Notes: generated from the sequence alone by a model not told the origin. A DNA stretch of 64,000 nt from Thermoplasmata archaeon (GCA_028864975.1 JAGWLG010000008.1:55884-119883); one strand, 5' to 3'. Shown: positions 22,857 to 30,777, numbered from the stretch's first letter. A program made the numbers and translations.

Positions 22857-23347
22857 GCGAGCCCGAGCCCACGAGGTCCGCCCGGCCCCGCACCGAAATC
22901 CTCAACGGCTGGACCCAGGTCGAGGGGGACTTCCTCGCGGTGTACCGGGTGACCAAGACCTTGCGCCCCCTCGTCCCGGGTAAAGCGGGGCGGCCCCGGA
23001 AGTGGCTCCCCAAGGACGTCAGCGACGTCCGCCGCCGCTGGGCCGAGGGTCAGACCTGGCCGCTGATTCGCTCCGCGACCGGTATCCCCCTCAAGACCAT
23101 CGGAGCGATGCTGGACCGGAACGGACAGTACAAGGAGGTGGGAGAGTGGTTTGAGCCGCTCACCCCGCGGCGCTCAAGGAAGTCTCAGGAGAGGCCGTCG
23201 GCTGGTCCAGGTGCACCAGCGCCAACTGACGCTCCGGCTCCTCCCGAAGCACCGACGTCATCCCCGAGAGGACCAGGTGCGCCTCCCGGACCCCGCCCCG
23301 ACCCACCCAACGAAGCTCCACCGCCTCGAACCGAGACACCAGTCTGA
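22853..23347 (+). CDS. HTH-like DNA-binding protein with Pro-rich tail
   Basis: This 164-aa protein has residues 44-85 (DVRRRWAEGQTWPLIRSATG..LKTIGAML) that read as a resolvase/sigma-type helix-turn-helix. The last 60 residues are Pro/Ala-rich and overlap the RNase H gene on the other strand by 188 bp. It ends the plus-strand cassette and may regulate it. Confidence 0.5.
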   Translation: MSEPEPTRSARPRTEILNGWTQVEGDFLAVYRVTKTLRPLVPGKAGRPRKWLPKDVSDVRRRWAEGQTWPLIRSATGIPLKTIGAMLDRNGQYKEVGEWFEPLTPRRSRKSQERPSAGPGAPAPTDAPAPPEAPTSSPRGPGAPPGPRPDPPNEAPPPRTETPV

Positions 23348-23714
23348 CCAACGTCCCGCGCCAGCGGCTCCGGTGCGCATCCACCACGTTCTTGTAGTCC
23401 GTCTCCACCACGACCCGGCTACTCCGCGCCCGGTCCCCGAGTTCCCCGTGGAGCCACTCCAGAGCCTCGTAGATGGCCCGCCGCTCGAAGAGCGTCGAGC
23501 GGGGCGCCTCCCTGGACCTACCCATCTTCCCGATGCTCACCGTGCGCCCCGGGAGCCTCGCCACGAACGCCCAGCCGGCCAGGTGCCCCGGCTCCCCGTT
23601 CTTCTCGGTCCTTACCGAGCCGTCGGTCACGACGGTCACGGTCGTTCCGCTCAACGTCGCGCCCGCCGTCGCTGGTGCCTCGGAATATACGGCGCCGCTG
23701 TCCCCGTCGGACAT
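23160..23714 (-). CDS. RNase H-fold protein
   Basis: This 184-aa protein has the RNase HI acidic residues in order: VVTDGSVR (about residue 30), LFERRAIYEAL (Glu near 74) and VVETDYKNVV (Asp near 99), with a late REAHLVL that replaces the usual H...D region. A role removing RNA primers or R-loops in element replication is likely. ATG 23714 lies inside the preceding DnaJ-like gene. The 3' end overlaps the convergent gene. Confidence 0.7.
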   Translation of the reverse strand: MSDGDSGAVYSEAPATAGATLSGTTVTVVTDGSVRTEKNGEPGHLAGWAFVARLPGRTVSIGKMGRSREAPRSTLFERRAIYEALEWLHGELGDRARSSRVVVETDYKNVVDAHRSRWRGTLVRLVSRFEAVELRWVGRGGVREAHLVLSGMTSVLREEPERQLALVHLDQPTASPETSLSAAG

Positions 23715-24271
23715 TGGTGCTCTATCCCGTTCAACTCGGTCGTCTTGAACAGCAGCGGACCCCGACCGTAGGCCATGACCCCACGACCACACGTCGGGCA
23801 GGCCATGTGCGCCGCCCACTCCTGGTCCGGGCCGATGTCCTTCGGGACCTCTGGCTCCGGCGCCGGTTGGACCGGCGAACTTCCCACCGTCACCCGCGCT
23901 GTCGCGGCCCTCGCCGCTTCCGCTTGCCGTCTCTCCTGGCTCATCTGCTCGATGAATCTCGCGTACCATTGGCCGTTCTGACTCCCCAACAGGTCGTCCA
24001 TGAAGTCCTGCATCGTCGCCGCCGGCTCCGGGGTCCTGCGCTCCGCGGTCCCCCATCCGTTCACCAGCAGCATCCGCTCCGCCGCCGATGCGCTCTCGAT
24101 TCTCTCCACGGCCTCGTTCAGCGCCACCATCTTCCCGTGGTTGTCCTCGGTGTCGCCGGCGAGGTCCGGGTGCACCGCGCGAACCTTGGTCCGGTAGGCC
24201 TTCCTGACCTCCTTCTCCGTGGCCGAGGGCTTCAACCCCAGCAACCGGTAGGCCTCTTCGAGGGTGACCAT
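23651..24271 (-). CDS. J-domain protein
   Basis: This 206-aa protein has residues 3-62 as a J domain with LEEAYRLLGL, helix II KEVRKAYRTKVRAVHPDLAG carrying the HPD motif, and helix III ALNEAVERI. A C-terminal CPTCGRG with a downstream HQC may bind zinc. It may recruit a host Hsp70 to replication or assembly. It abuts the methyltransferase stop directly. Confidence 0.8.
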   Translation of the reverse strand: MVTLEEAYRLLGLKPSATEKEVRKAYRTKVRAVHPDLAGDTEDNHGKMVALNEAVERIESASAAERMLLVNGWGTAERRTPEPAATMQDFMDDLLGSQNGQWYARFIEQMSQERRQAEAARAATARVTVGSSPVQPAPEPEVPKDIGPDQEWAAHMACPTCGRGVMAYGRGPLLFKTTELNGIEHQCPTGTAAPYIPRHQRRRARR

Positions 24272-25051
24272 CTACATCCCTGCGACCGCTGCCACGCGCC
24301 GCCTGGCATCCCGCACGTACTTCGAGGAGATGTCGATTCCGACCCACCTGCGCCCGAGCGACCTGGCGACCGCCGGCGTTGTCCCGGTCCCCACCCACGG
24401 GTCGCACACGACCATTCCCGGGTAGCAGAGGAACTTCACCAGCCGGTAGACCAGCTTCTCGGGGAAAGGACACGGGTGCCCCAGCTTCCTCCCCTCCGGG
24501 TTGATGTGCCAGAAGCCGTCCGACCAGTGCTTGAACTCGTCACCGGTGATGTCGGCGGGGTGACCGTTCGGCTCCAGGCGGCGCGAGCGGTTGTAGAACA
24601 CCTGAACGTGCTCCCAACTGTAGACGAAGCACGGGCTCGACGGTTGCTTCCACGAGCCCCAGGCGGTGCGCTTGTAGATTTGCTGCTTGTACCAGAGCAC
24701 CTCTCCGAAGGGCTTCCACCCGGCGAGCACCGCGGCGCGGTGGCAGTCATGCTGAATTGCCCAGTACCCCGACTTTGCCCTCCCTCCCCGGACGTTGACT
24801 CCGGCGGGGATGTTCAGCGCGAGTCTCCCCCCCACGACGGTCGCCCTACGTAGCTCTCGGAGTGTGCGGGTGAGCATCGTGAGGTAGTCTCGGTACGGGA
24901 GGTCGTCGGAGTAACCGGCGTACGGCTGGCCGATGTTGTAGGGGGGAGAACAAACGGTCAGGTGCACGAATGGCCCTCCCGCCTTCTTGCGCAGGTCCGG
25001 AAGCACCTCTGTCGCGTCACCACGGTAGATTCGGTCTAGAACGTCCGTCAT
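24272..25051 (-). CDS. DNA methyltransferase, SPPY (N4-cytosine-type)
   Basis: This 259-aa protein is a beta-class amino-methyltransferase: catalytic motif CSPPYNIG near residue 34 comes before the AdoMet motif DPWVGTGTTPAVA near residue 217. SPPY is usual for N4-cytosine enzymes. The aromatic WEHVQVFYN and PEKL blocks also match the family. No restriction enzyme is adjacent, so self-protection or epigenetic use is likely. Confidence 0.85.
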   Translation of the reverse strand: MTDVLDRIYRGDATEVLPDLRKKAGGPFVHLTVCSPPYNIGQPYAGYSDDLPYRDYLTMLTRTLRELRRATVVGGRLALNIPAGVNVRGGRAKSGYWAIQHDCHRAAVLAGWKPFGEVLWYKQQIYKRTAWGSWKQPSSPCFVYSWEHVQVFYNRSRRLEPNGHPADITGDEFKHWSDGFWHINPEGRKLGHPCPFPEKLVYRLVKFLCYPGMVVCDPWVGTGTTPAVARSLGRRWVGIDISSKYVRDARRRVAAVAGM

Positions 25052-25075
25052 TTCAGTAGGCCTGACCCGTTCGGC

Positions 25076-25654
25076 TCAACGCTCATCCTTCATCCTCCCT
25101 GTTCCCCCGGTACCGTGGAACTGAAGTACCTTTTCCTGGCGACGGCCAAGGTCCTTGGTGCGAGCGGGCTCGCGCTCTCCCTCTACCTTGCCGCGACCGG
25201 CCACGACCTCTTGCTCGACGTCGCCGCGACCATCATGCTCCCCTTCGCCGGGTGGACGCTCTACGACACTAGCCGTTGTCTGCTTCGGGTCCTGCGTCAC
25301 GGTGAACCTCACTAGGTTGTCCTCGTCCTTGGCGAATCCCAGAGCGTTCTCCGGGTTGCAGAGACCCATCCGGAAGTCCTCCTTCCTGAAGGAGATGAGC
25401 CGGTCGATGGCCTTCCACTCCCTGAGCCCGATACGTTTCATCGCCGCGTGGAGAGTCTCGTGGTTCAACAGGCGGACGAGGTCTCGGACCATCCCTTTCG
25501 GGTCCGCCGCGTAGAACTCCATGTACCCGTTGCCCGGGGACAGAACGATGGTGTCCGGGTCGTCTGTGTAGACCATTCCGGTGACTCGCTTCCCCTTCCA
25601 GCGGAGGGGACGTTTCGCCAGGCGCAGGCCGATGGGTGGGCGCTGGTTACCCAT
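25076..25654 (-). CDS. Zinc metallopeptidase-like protein (HETLH)
   Basis: This 192-aa protein has LLNHETLHAAMKRIG near residue 65, the HExxH zinc-peptidase helix. N-terminal strands include GMVYTDDPDTIVLSPG. The last ~65 residues are charged and low-complexity and lie antisense to a membrane-like frame. ATG 25654 overlaps the NADAR stop (ATGA). The function is unknown; HExxH also occurs at 54956 and 62796. Confidence 0.5.
   Translation of the reverse strand: MGNQRPPIGLRLAKRPLRWKGKRVTGMVYTDDPDTIVLSPGNGYMEFYAADPKGMVRDLVRLLNHETLHAAMKRIGLREWKAIDRLISFRKEDFRMGLCNPENALGFAKDEDNLVRFTVTQDPKQTTASVVERPPGEGEHDGRGDVEQEVVAGRGKVEGEREPARTKDLGRRQEKVLQFHGTGGTGRMKDER
25115..25315 (+). CDS. Possible antisense membrane protein
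   Basis: GTG 25115 opens a 66-aa frame with two clean hydrophobic helices (KVLGASGLALSLYLA and VAATIMLPFAGWTLY) and a basic end. It lies wholly within the 3' part of the minus-strand peptidase gene. No ribosome site is obvious. It may be a chance frame, but its composition is unusually protein-like. Confidence 0.25.
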   Translation: MELKYLFLATAKVLGASGLALSLYLAATGHDLLLDVAATIMLPFAGWTLYDTSRCLLRVLRHGEPH

Positions 25655-26136
25655 CAGGCCCGCCTCAGTTCCGCTCGAAGGTCCTTGAGCATTGCCCCGA
25701 GCATGTTCTTTCCGTCGCCCTTCTTCCCGATTCCCCAAAAGGCGTCGGTCTTTGATGCCTCGACCAGTGGCGCATCGCCGGTGTCGAGGAGCTTTGCCTT
25801 CAACCGCGCGTCCGAGAACTTCGCCCGAAGGACCTGGTTCATCCAGTCCACCTTCTTCTCGCTCCACCCTGGTACAACGTCGAACGGGAACAGACCGTGC
25901 CCCAGAATCGCTGCGGACCGGGGGAGCGACGTCGTCAGGATGTCCGCCCTCATCCGTGGGTCTCTTGCTTTCGCCCACTGGTAGGCGTGCTCCGCGGACG
26001 CCGCTAGGATGAACGTGAACTCCTCCTTGGTCCAGGCCGGGATGTCAACCTTCACCGCGCACGGGTAGAGGTTCGACAGGAAGCCGTACTCGCCGGCGGC
26101 TCGGTAGAACTGGATGGGCTCGCTGGCCATATTCAC
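25654..26136 (-). CDS. NADAR-domain protein
   Basis: This 160-aa protein has the NADAR pattern: EYGFLSNLYPC near residue 16, FTFILAASAEHAYQWAKARDP near 40-60, and a late DAFWGIGKKGDGKNMLGAML. Known members remove ADP-ribose from guanine in DNA or act in riboflavin breakdown. The start is GTG 26136 (GTGA), with ATG 26130 as an alternative. An ART-like gene lies at 36821 in the same element. Confidence 0.75.
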   Translation of the reverse strand: MNMASEPIQFYRAAGEYGFLSNLYPCAVKVDIPAWTKEEFTFILAASAEHAYQWAKARDPRMRADILTTSLPRSAAILGHGLFPFDVVPGWSEKKVDWMNQVLRAKFSDARLKAKLLDTGDAPLVEASKTDAFWGIGKKGDGKNMLGAMLKDLRAELRRA

Positions 26137-26243
26137 CCGTGCATCGGCGGCCCCGGGGGCCTCGGCTTCAGGTCCTCGGTACGGTGGGCGTAGACGTACA
26201 TCGGGTCCGGCTCGTTGGGGTCGATGGGCTTGTCCTCAACCAT
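26133..26243 (-). CDS. 36-aa mini-protein
   Basis: The product is rich in Pro and Asp (DKPIDPNEPDPMYVYAHRT). It overlaps the preceding gene and is coupled by GTGA to the NADAR gene. The support is positional only. Confidence 0.35.
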   Translation of the reverse strand: MVEDKPIDPNEPDPMYVYAHRTEDLKPRPPGPPMHG

Positions 26244-26586
26244 GCATCCGGTCCTCCAGTTGCAGCCGCCGCTGTAGCGTCGCCACGACATACTCCAGCC
26301 CGGCCCGGGGAAGGTCCGTCGCTACCGCCAGAATCAACTGCTCCTCCAGGGCTGCCTTCGTGGCCTTGGTGTGCGGCCAGGCCTGGGACGTCGTGACGAC
26401 GTGAGTGACCCCGGTCGAATCCTTCCACGTATGAGCGATGGCGGCGAGCATCGGCCCCGCCAGGTCCACTGGCTCCAGTCCTCTCTCCTTTCGGTACGCG
26501 GCGACAGCGGCCTGGAGGTTCCGGTGGAACTCCTCGCAGTAGGGCTTGCAGGTGTCCCCTTCGTTCTTCTCCCCCTCTTCAGCCAT
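26236..26586 (-). CDS. Unknown 116-aa protein
   Basis: This helical protein has CKPYCEEFHRNLQAAVAAYRKE at the start, where Cys and His residues may bind metal. The later AALEEQLILAVATDL and a Leu-rich helix end in MHG. No family was recognised. Confidence 0.5.
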   Translation of the reverse strand: MAEEGEKNEGDTCKPYCEEFHRNLQAAVAAYRKERGLEPVDLAGPMLAAIAHTWKDSTGVTHVVTTSQAWPHTKATKAALEEQLILAVATDLPRAGLEYVVATLQRRLQLEDRMHG

Positions 26587-26947
26587 GCATGCTCACCCCG
26601 CTCTTGCTCTCCATGACGACCTTGTCCCCTGCCTCGATGGCACCGGCGACCGTGGCCAAGACCGCCCCCCGGACCTCCGGGGTCATGCTCACCAGCAGCG
26701 AGGCCGCGAGCAGACCGAACGTGTCGTCACTCCCTTCCCCTGGAGCCGCGAGCCGACCCATCCATGACCTCCCGCCCGGGTCCTTCCGGATGCACACGAT
26801 GGCGTACGTCGCGTCGTTCATCCCCTCCCCGTTCTCTGGGTACCCCTTGCACACCGCCTCCAGTAGATTGTGCGCGACCTGCCTCACCTTCCTCGTCATC
26901 TTCTCGTCCAGTTCCACACTGGCGTCGGTCACGGTTGCCTCTGACAT
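26579..26947 (-). CDS. Unknown 122-aa protein
   Basis: ATG 26947 is chosen for GGAGGT four bases upstream; the frame is open further back. The product ends in MHG, as its downstream neighbour does, and has AVLATVAGAIEAGDKVVM near the end. No family was recognised. Confidence 0.5.
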   Translation of the reverse strand: MSEATVTDASVELDEKMTRKVRQVAHNLLEAVCKGYPENGEGMNDATYAIVCIRKDPGGRSWMGRLAAPGEGSDDTFGLLAASLLVSMTPEVRGAVLATVAGAIEAGDKVVMESKSGVSMHG

Positions 26948-27204
26948 CGTACCTCCGTTCGCTCTTGCGCTTCCTTCAGAATCGTTGCTGTCAGTTCCCA
27001 TAGTTCCGTTCCACCGGCGAGGCGCCCCAGCGCCGCGCCGACCTTGAGCCCCACGCCCACTCCTTGGACGAAGTCCGTGTCACCGGCCTTCCTGGCCCTG
27101 TCCAGGGCTTCCCTGAGCCTCCGGCACTCGTACAGCACCGTTTCCCGGGCCGTTGGCGGGAGCCCGGTGAGCAGCGGAGCGAGGTCTGCGTCGGACGCGG
27201 CCAC
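26929..27204 (-). CDS. Unknown 91-aa helical protein
   Basis: GTG 27204 lies 125 nt inside the preceding gene. The central helices (RETVLYECRRLREALDRARK) look genuine. No family was recognised. Confidence 0.45.
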   Translation of the reverse strand: MAASDADLAPLLTGLPPTARETVLYECRRLREALDRARKAGDTDFVQGVGVGLKVGAALGRLAGGTELWELTATILKEAQERTEVRCQRQP

Positions 27205-27799
27205 GGCCCCCTGAGCGCCCCTGGTTCTTCAAAGGTTCCTCCAAAAATGGCCTCATCAACGGTTTCCTCAAAGGTTTCACCCCCTTCGGCCTCTTGATGG
27301 GGTCCCCGCTCCGGTCCCGCCACGACGTCTTCCACCCCCGGTCCGTCAACTGCCAGCAGCAGAAGTAGCCCGGCTGCCCCTTCGACCTCGCTCGCCAGGC
27401 CCAGACATCTATCCGGGCCCGGTCGTTGGCTCTCGGGGCCGGCATGTTTGCCTCCCGCATCACCTTCAGCACCTTCGCCCTCCGGTGCGACCCGTTGGAG
27501 TACTCCGTCGCCTGGATGAGCCAGATGACCGGCCCCCGGTTCGAGCGCTGGAAGTTGAGCCCCCCCAGGTCGAAGGCCTTCCACAGGTCTTCCTGGATGG
27601 GCATGAAGACGAACGGTGGGGGTTTCTGCCCCGGCTTCGACCGGGCCCTGGCGATGGACCAGTACCGCGGGTGACCCCTCGGGATGAGGGCGTAGGCTTG
27701 CCGAGCCTGGTGGACCCAGTAGTCCTGGCCCTGCAACCAGCGACGGACCCGACCGGCTATCTCGTTGCCCTTCTTCCGGGCCCGGCTACGCTTGCCCAC
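27080..27799 (-). CDS. PD-(D/E)XK-like nuclease candidate
   Basis: This 239-aa protein begins with GNEIAGRVRRWLQGQDYWVHQAR, then FDLGGLNF...VIWLIQATEYSNGSHRRAK, and later RIDVWAWRAR. The order (helix, Asp, strand with Q-x-T, Arg/Lys, then D/E-VWxWR) resembles VRR-NUC/Hjc-like restriction-fold nucleases. The last ~45 residues are low-complexity and overlap the next gene. The assignment is by pattern only. Confidence 0.4.
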   Translation of the reverse strand: MGKRSRARKKGNEIAGRVRRWLQGQDYWVHQARQAYALIPRGHPRYWSIARARSKPGQKPPPFVFMPIQEDLWKAFDLGGLNFQRSNRGPVIWLIQATEYSNGSHRRAKVLKVMREANMPAPRANDRARIDVWAWRARSKGQPGYFCCWQLTDRGWKTSWRDRSGDPIKRPKGVKPLRKPLMRPFLEEPLKNQGRSGGRGRVRRRPRSAAHRAPANGPGNGAVRVPEAQGSPGQGQEGR

Positions 27800-27926
27800 T
27801 GGTCACCCGAGCCTTCCGGCGAGGCTTGCAGCGGCGGTTGAAGTGGCGGTAGTAGTTCAGCCCCCGCGTCACGAGCACGGCTCCACATCGGGGGCATTTC
27901 CACGGCGGCTTCTTGCTCGGATACAT
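27786..27926 (-). CDS. Zinc-finger mini-protein
   Basis: This 46-aa protein has WKCPRCGAVL...YYRHFNRRC, a C-x-x-C...H-x4-C finger, and a basic tail. It overlaps the start of the nuclease-like gene. It is a likely nucleic-acid binder. Confidence 0.55.
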   Translation of the reverse strand: MYPSKKPPWKCPRCGAVLVTRGLNYYRHFNRRCKPRRKARVTSGQA

Positions 27927-27929
27927 CGC

Positions 27930-28748
27930 TCAGCCCCTCGGGAACTCCCGCCAGAGTCTTCCGTCCAGCAGCGCAGCGTCGCCGCCACGCTTGTCCGTCG
28001 GTCCGCCCAACTGCTTCAGAAAGAAGGGCACCTTGGCCGTCGTGCACTGGTCTCTCAACGACCTCACCCAGTTCAGGTCCATCGGCTGCGCACCGCGCCC
28101 CGACTGCCCCCCGGTGATGACCCAGTGCAGATTGGGTAGGTACTTCGTCAGGTCCAGCGCACCCAGCAGCGGCTCGCACGAGAGGAACATCACCTGGGCT
28201 CCCGTGCTCAGCAACGGCGGGATGCGCGCCTCCGCCCAACGCTGGGTCTCGACACTCGTCCCGAGCCACAGGTTCTCCGGTAGCTCGTCGTGCACCTCGG
28301 TGTACTTCCTCACGTAGCGGAGCATGATGGCCGGCCTCTTGGTCAGCACTAGGTAGACGTGCTGGGGCGTCCGTCGGATGACTGTGAGCACGCTGTCGAT
28401 GAACTCGAAGGGGACCAGGTGGTGGAAGAGGTCGCTCATCGAGTTAATGAACACCCCCGACGATTCCTTCCACTTCTCCGGGAGAAGCAGTCTCTCCGGG
28501 TGCAGCCTCACGTTGAACTTGGCGTTCTCCTCGGTCCACTCGCGGTACGGCTCACCGTACCACTCCGTGTTGAACCGGTAGTGCAGCATCTCGGCGTAGC
28601 AGGCACCGCCCTCTTCGAGCCCCTCCGGGCCCTTGCCGCAACCCTCGGAGACCCGCGAGCAGCCCGTTACCGGGTTCCAGGACCTGCCCTTGAACACCGT
28701 CCCGTCGGGTCGGTGAATCCAGGTCCATTCGATTTTTGTGTCGGTCAA
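27930..28748 (-). CDS. Phage Gp37/Gp68-family protein (DUF5131)
   Basis: This 272-aa protein matches the family well: IEWTW...SWNPVTGCSRVSEGC near the start, CYAE, then VFINSMSDLFH, YLVLTKRP, NLWLGTSVE, FLSCEPLLG and HWVITGGQSG. The N-terminal Cys cluster resembles radical-SAM-like enzymes. The role is not established. The start is TTG 28748 in a TTGA junction with the methyltransferase-like gene. Confidence 0.85.
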   Translation of the reverse strand: MTDTKIEWTWIHRPDGTVFKGRSWNPVTGCSRVSEGCGKGPEGLEEGGACYAEMLHYRFNTEWYGEPYREWTEENAKFNVRLHPERLLLPEKWKESSGVFINSMSDLFHHLVPFEFIDSVLTVIRRTPQHVYLVLTKRPAIMLRYVRKYTEVHDELPENLWLGTSVETQRWAEARIPPLLSTGAQVMFLSCEPLLGALDLTKYLPNLHWVITGGQSGRGAQPMDLNWVRSLRDQCTTAKVPFFLKQLGGPTDKRGGDAALLDGRLWREFPRG

Positions 28749-29347
28749 GGCGCTGGTGCCTCCACGACCCCCGTCCTGTCCACGGAGACCCCGGCCTGCG
28801 TCGCCCGGATGACCTCTCTACCCTTCCACTGGTCCACGAGACCCTGGAAGTGGACGACGAGCAGCACAATCCTGCTTACATCCGTCGGAAGAGGTGGGGT
28901 CCGGAAGTCCGCGCAGATGGGCACCAGGTTCTTCGGTAGCTCCCACCCGAGTTCCTTGAGCCCGTCGGCCAAGGTCTCGGGCACAATCTCGACCGCGTAG
29001 ACCTTCCGGCACACCTCCGCCGCCAGCACCGCGAACGCGAGGTTCCCGGCACCGGCGTCCAGCACGACGTCCCCGTGCCGCAGGAGCTTCAGCGCCGGTT
29101 CGTAGTTGAACGACTCCGGAGCCCACATCCGAACCGGACCGTTCAGCACGCTCCGTGATTCCCAGAACCGCCGCTGCGCTGCAAGCTCCTCCTTCTTGCC
29201 GGGTCGAGGCTCGTGCCAAGCGACCGCGCTAGGATAATACTGCCGGAGCAACCGCTTTGCCAGCGGCCAGTTCGCCATCTTGCCGATAGGTCCTTCCTCC
29301 AGCTTCTGGAGCTTGATGTCGCCCCAGCCCCCCTTCTCTGCCTCCAT
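28745..29347 (-). CDS. Class I SAM methyltransferase-like protein
   Basis: This 200-aa protein has VVLDAGAGNLAFAVLAAE...VYAVEI (residues 93-120), AdoMet motifs I and II of Rossmann methyltransferases. There is no DPPY-like motif, so the substrate may be RNA or a small molecule and not DNA. ATG 29347 overlaps the previous stop (TGATG). Confidence 0.65.
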   Translation of the reverse strand: MEAEKGGWGDIKLQKLEEGPIGKMANWPLAKRLLRQYYPSAVAWHEPRPGKKEELAAQRRFWESRSVLNGPVRMWAPESFNYEPALKLLRHGDVVLDAGAGNLAFAVLAAEVCRKVYAVEIVPETLADGLKELGWELPKNLVPICADFRTPPLPTDVSRIVLLVVHFQGLVDQWKGREVIRATQAGVSVDRTGVVEAPAP

Positions 29348-29604
29348 CACGGTCCGTGCTTCTCCTCCACCTTCAGATTCCCGTCCGGGGTGAACCAGAT
29401 GCGCTCCTCCTTCTTGCCGTGGAAGAGCCGGACCAGGACCCCGGGCCCGTGGTCCTCCCGGTAGGTCAGGATGGCGTGACCAGCCTGCCCCTTCACCGCG
29501 AACTGGACCTCCCGAACGTCGGTCAGGTGCATCGCCCGTTGCTCTTTCCGCGGCCACTCCCCAACCGTGAGCGTCGCGACGGCGCCGTGCTTCTTGTCGG
29601 TCAC
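29347..29604 (-). CDS. Unknown 85-aa beta-rich protein
   Basis: GTG 29604 in a GTGA junction. Strands such as VREVQFAVKGQAGHAILTY and GVLVRLFHGKKEERIWFT are visible. No family was recognised. Confidence 0.5.
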   Translation of the reverse strand: MTDKKHGAVATLTVGEWPRKEQRAMHLTDVREVQFAVKGQAGHAILTYREDHGPGVLVRLFHGKKEERIWFTPDGNLKVEEKHGP

Positions 29605-29840
29605 GCTCGTTGCCTCCGCTCTCGCTCGGGCAGGTGCTGTATCGACGACGAGTAGAGGTCCCACTCCTCCGCCTTGTGTCCCGGTTTCGCGTCGAACAGG
29701 ACCGTGACTTCCGGGTCTTCCAAGTGTCGCACGCTCAGTACCTTTCCCGTCCTCACCGGCCAGTTCTCCGGTTCCATGGCCACCATCTGCGGGGCCAGTC
29801 TGAACCTATCCCCTCGCTTCCAGGGCTTCGGCCTCGTCAT
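29601..29840 (-). CDS. Unknown 79-aa protein
   Basis: ATG 29840 (TGATG). The product opens with PKPWKRGDRFRLAP and contains RTGKVLSVRH..EVTVLFD, an SH3-like small beta-barrel look (KOW/hypothetical). No family was recognised. Confidence 0.5.
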   Translation of the reverse strand: MTRPKPWKRGDRFRLAPQMVAMEPENWPVRTGKVLSVRHLEDPEVTVLFDAKPGHKAEEWDLYSSSIQHLPERERRQRA

Positions 29841-30115
29841 CACTTCCTGCTCTCTTCGACCCACGCCTTCGCTTGGGCCCAAGGACAGTCGTCGGCGTGC
29901 TTGAACTCCTCCGGCTTGAACGTGATGGCGTTCCCCCCGGTGCGCGCAGTTCCCGGACAGTACCGACAAAGGTACCCGTGCACCAGTTCCGTCGGGATGA
30001 ACCCGATGAACCCCACCGGCTCGAAGTGGATTCTCCCTCCACCTCCGACCTCGGCGACGAGCGGGTTGGCCTCGGCGAACTTCTCTAGAATGCTCACGGG
30101 GTTGTTCTGCGCCAC
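29840..30115 (-). CDS. Small protein with Cys/His pairs
   Basis: This 91-aa protein contains YLCRYCPG and HADDCPWAQ. The C-x-x-C with a distant H...C suggests a zinc finger. No family was recognised. Confidence 0.5.
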   Translation of the reverse strand: MAQNNPVSILEKFAEANPLVAEVGGGGRIHFEPVGFIGFIPTELVHGYLCRYCPGTARTGGNAITFKPEEFKHADDCPWAQAKAWVEESRK

Positions 30116-30616
30116 TTACCTTGCCTCCAGGACCACCCAGGCGCGACTGTCCTTCTTCTGAACCTTGAACTCTCCGATTTCGATGGGCGGAGAGACCCGG
30201 ATGAATGTCACGTAGTCGTACCCGGGCTCGTTGAACTTCTCCTCGACCGCACGCCGCGTCGCCGTGTCCATCACGTCGATGGTGGTCCAGATGTCCTCGT
30301 GGAACCCGATGCCCGGCGCCCTCGCGTCCGAGACCACGCGGAGCACCCTCGATGCCCGGTGTCCTGTTCCCCCGACCGGTTTCCAGATGACGACGTCATC
30401 CTTCTTCACTCGTCCGTACGGCGCGGCCTTCACCTTCGTCACCCTGGTCTCCCAGACCTTCGTCCCGTCGAGGAGGTTCTGGTAGTGTGGCGCCCGCATG
30501 ATGGCGAGGTGCGCCTTGACACCGGACTTCCCGTAGCCGAGGCGCTTCAGGGCCCGGCGATTCCCGGGGGAGAGGTGCCACTTGAGCGGGGATGCGCTGG
30601 AATCTGTCAAGGCCAC
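30116..30616 (-). CDS. ASCH-domain-like protein
   Basis: This 166-aa protein has AIMRAPHYQNLLDGTKVWETRV, the ASCH opening in which G-x-K-x-x-E-x-R lies in a basic cleft. GRVKKDDVVIW and RVLRVVSD strands follow. ASCH proteins bind or process RNA or modified nucleotides. The N-terminus (WHLSPGNRRALKRLGYGKS) is a basic extension. GTG 30616 lies inside the previous gene. Confidence 0.6.
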   Translation of the reverse strand: MALTDSSASPLKWHLSPGNRRALKRLGYGKSGVKAHLAIMRAPHYQNLLDGTKVWETRVTKVKAAPYGRVKKDDVVIWKPVGGTGHRASRVLRVVSDARAPGIGFHEDIWTTIDVMDTATRRAVEEKFNEPGYDYVTFIRVSPPIEIGEFKVQKKDSRAWVVLEAR

Positions 30617-30777
30617 CTCCCGCGAGTGACCCCGCCGAGTCTTCTGACCTTCGCTTGGAGCCTGCGGACTTTTCGTTCCAGCCGGTCCCGTTCTTCGTGT
30701 AACCAGAGGTAGTGCTCCCGCGTGTTAGAGTGGAGGTTACAGCACGCCGTGAATGGCTTGGGCTTCTTCCAGGTCAT
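30607..30777 (-). CDS. Small Cys/His coiled-coil protein
   Basis: This 56-aa product has an N-terminal FTACCNLHSNTREHYLW and then a Leu/Arg coiled coil. It overlaps both neighbours by 4-10 nt. It may be a tiny regulator. Confidence 0.45.
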   Translation of the reverse strand: MTWKKPKPFTACCNLHSNTREHYLWLHEERDRLERKVRRLQAKVRRLGGVTRGRWP

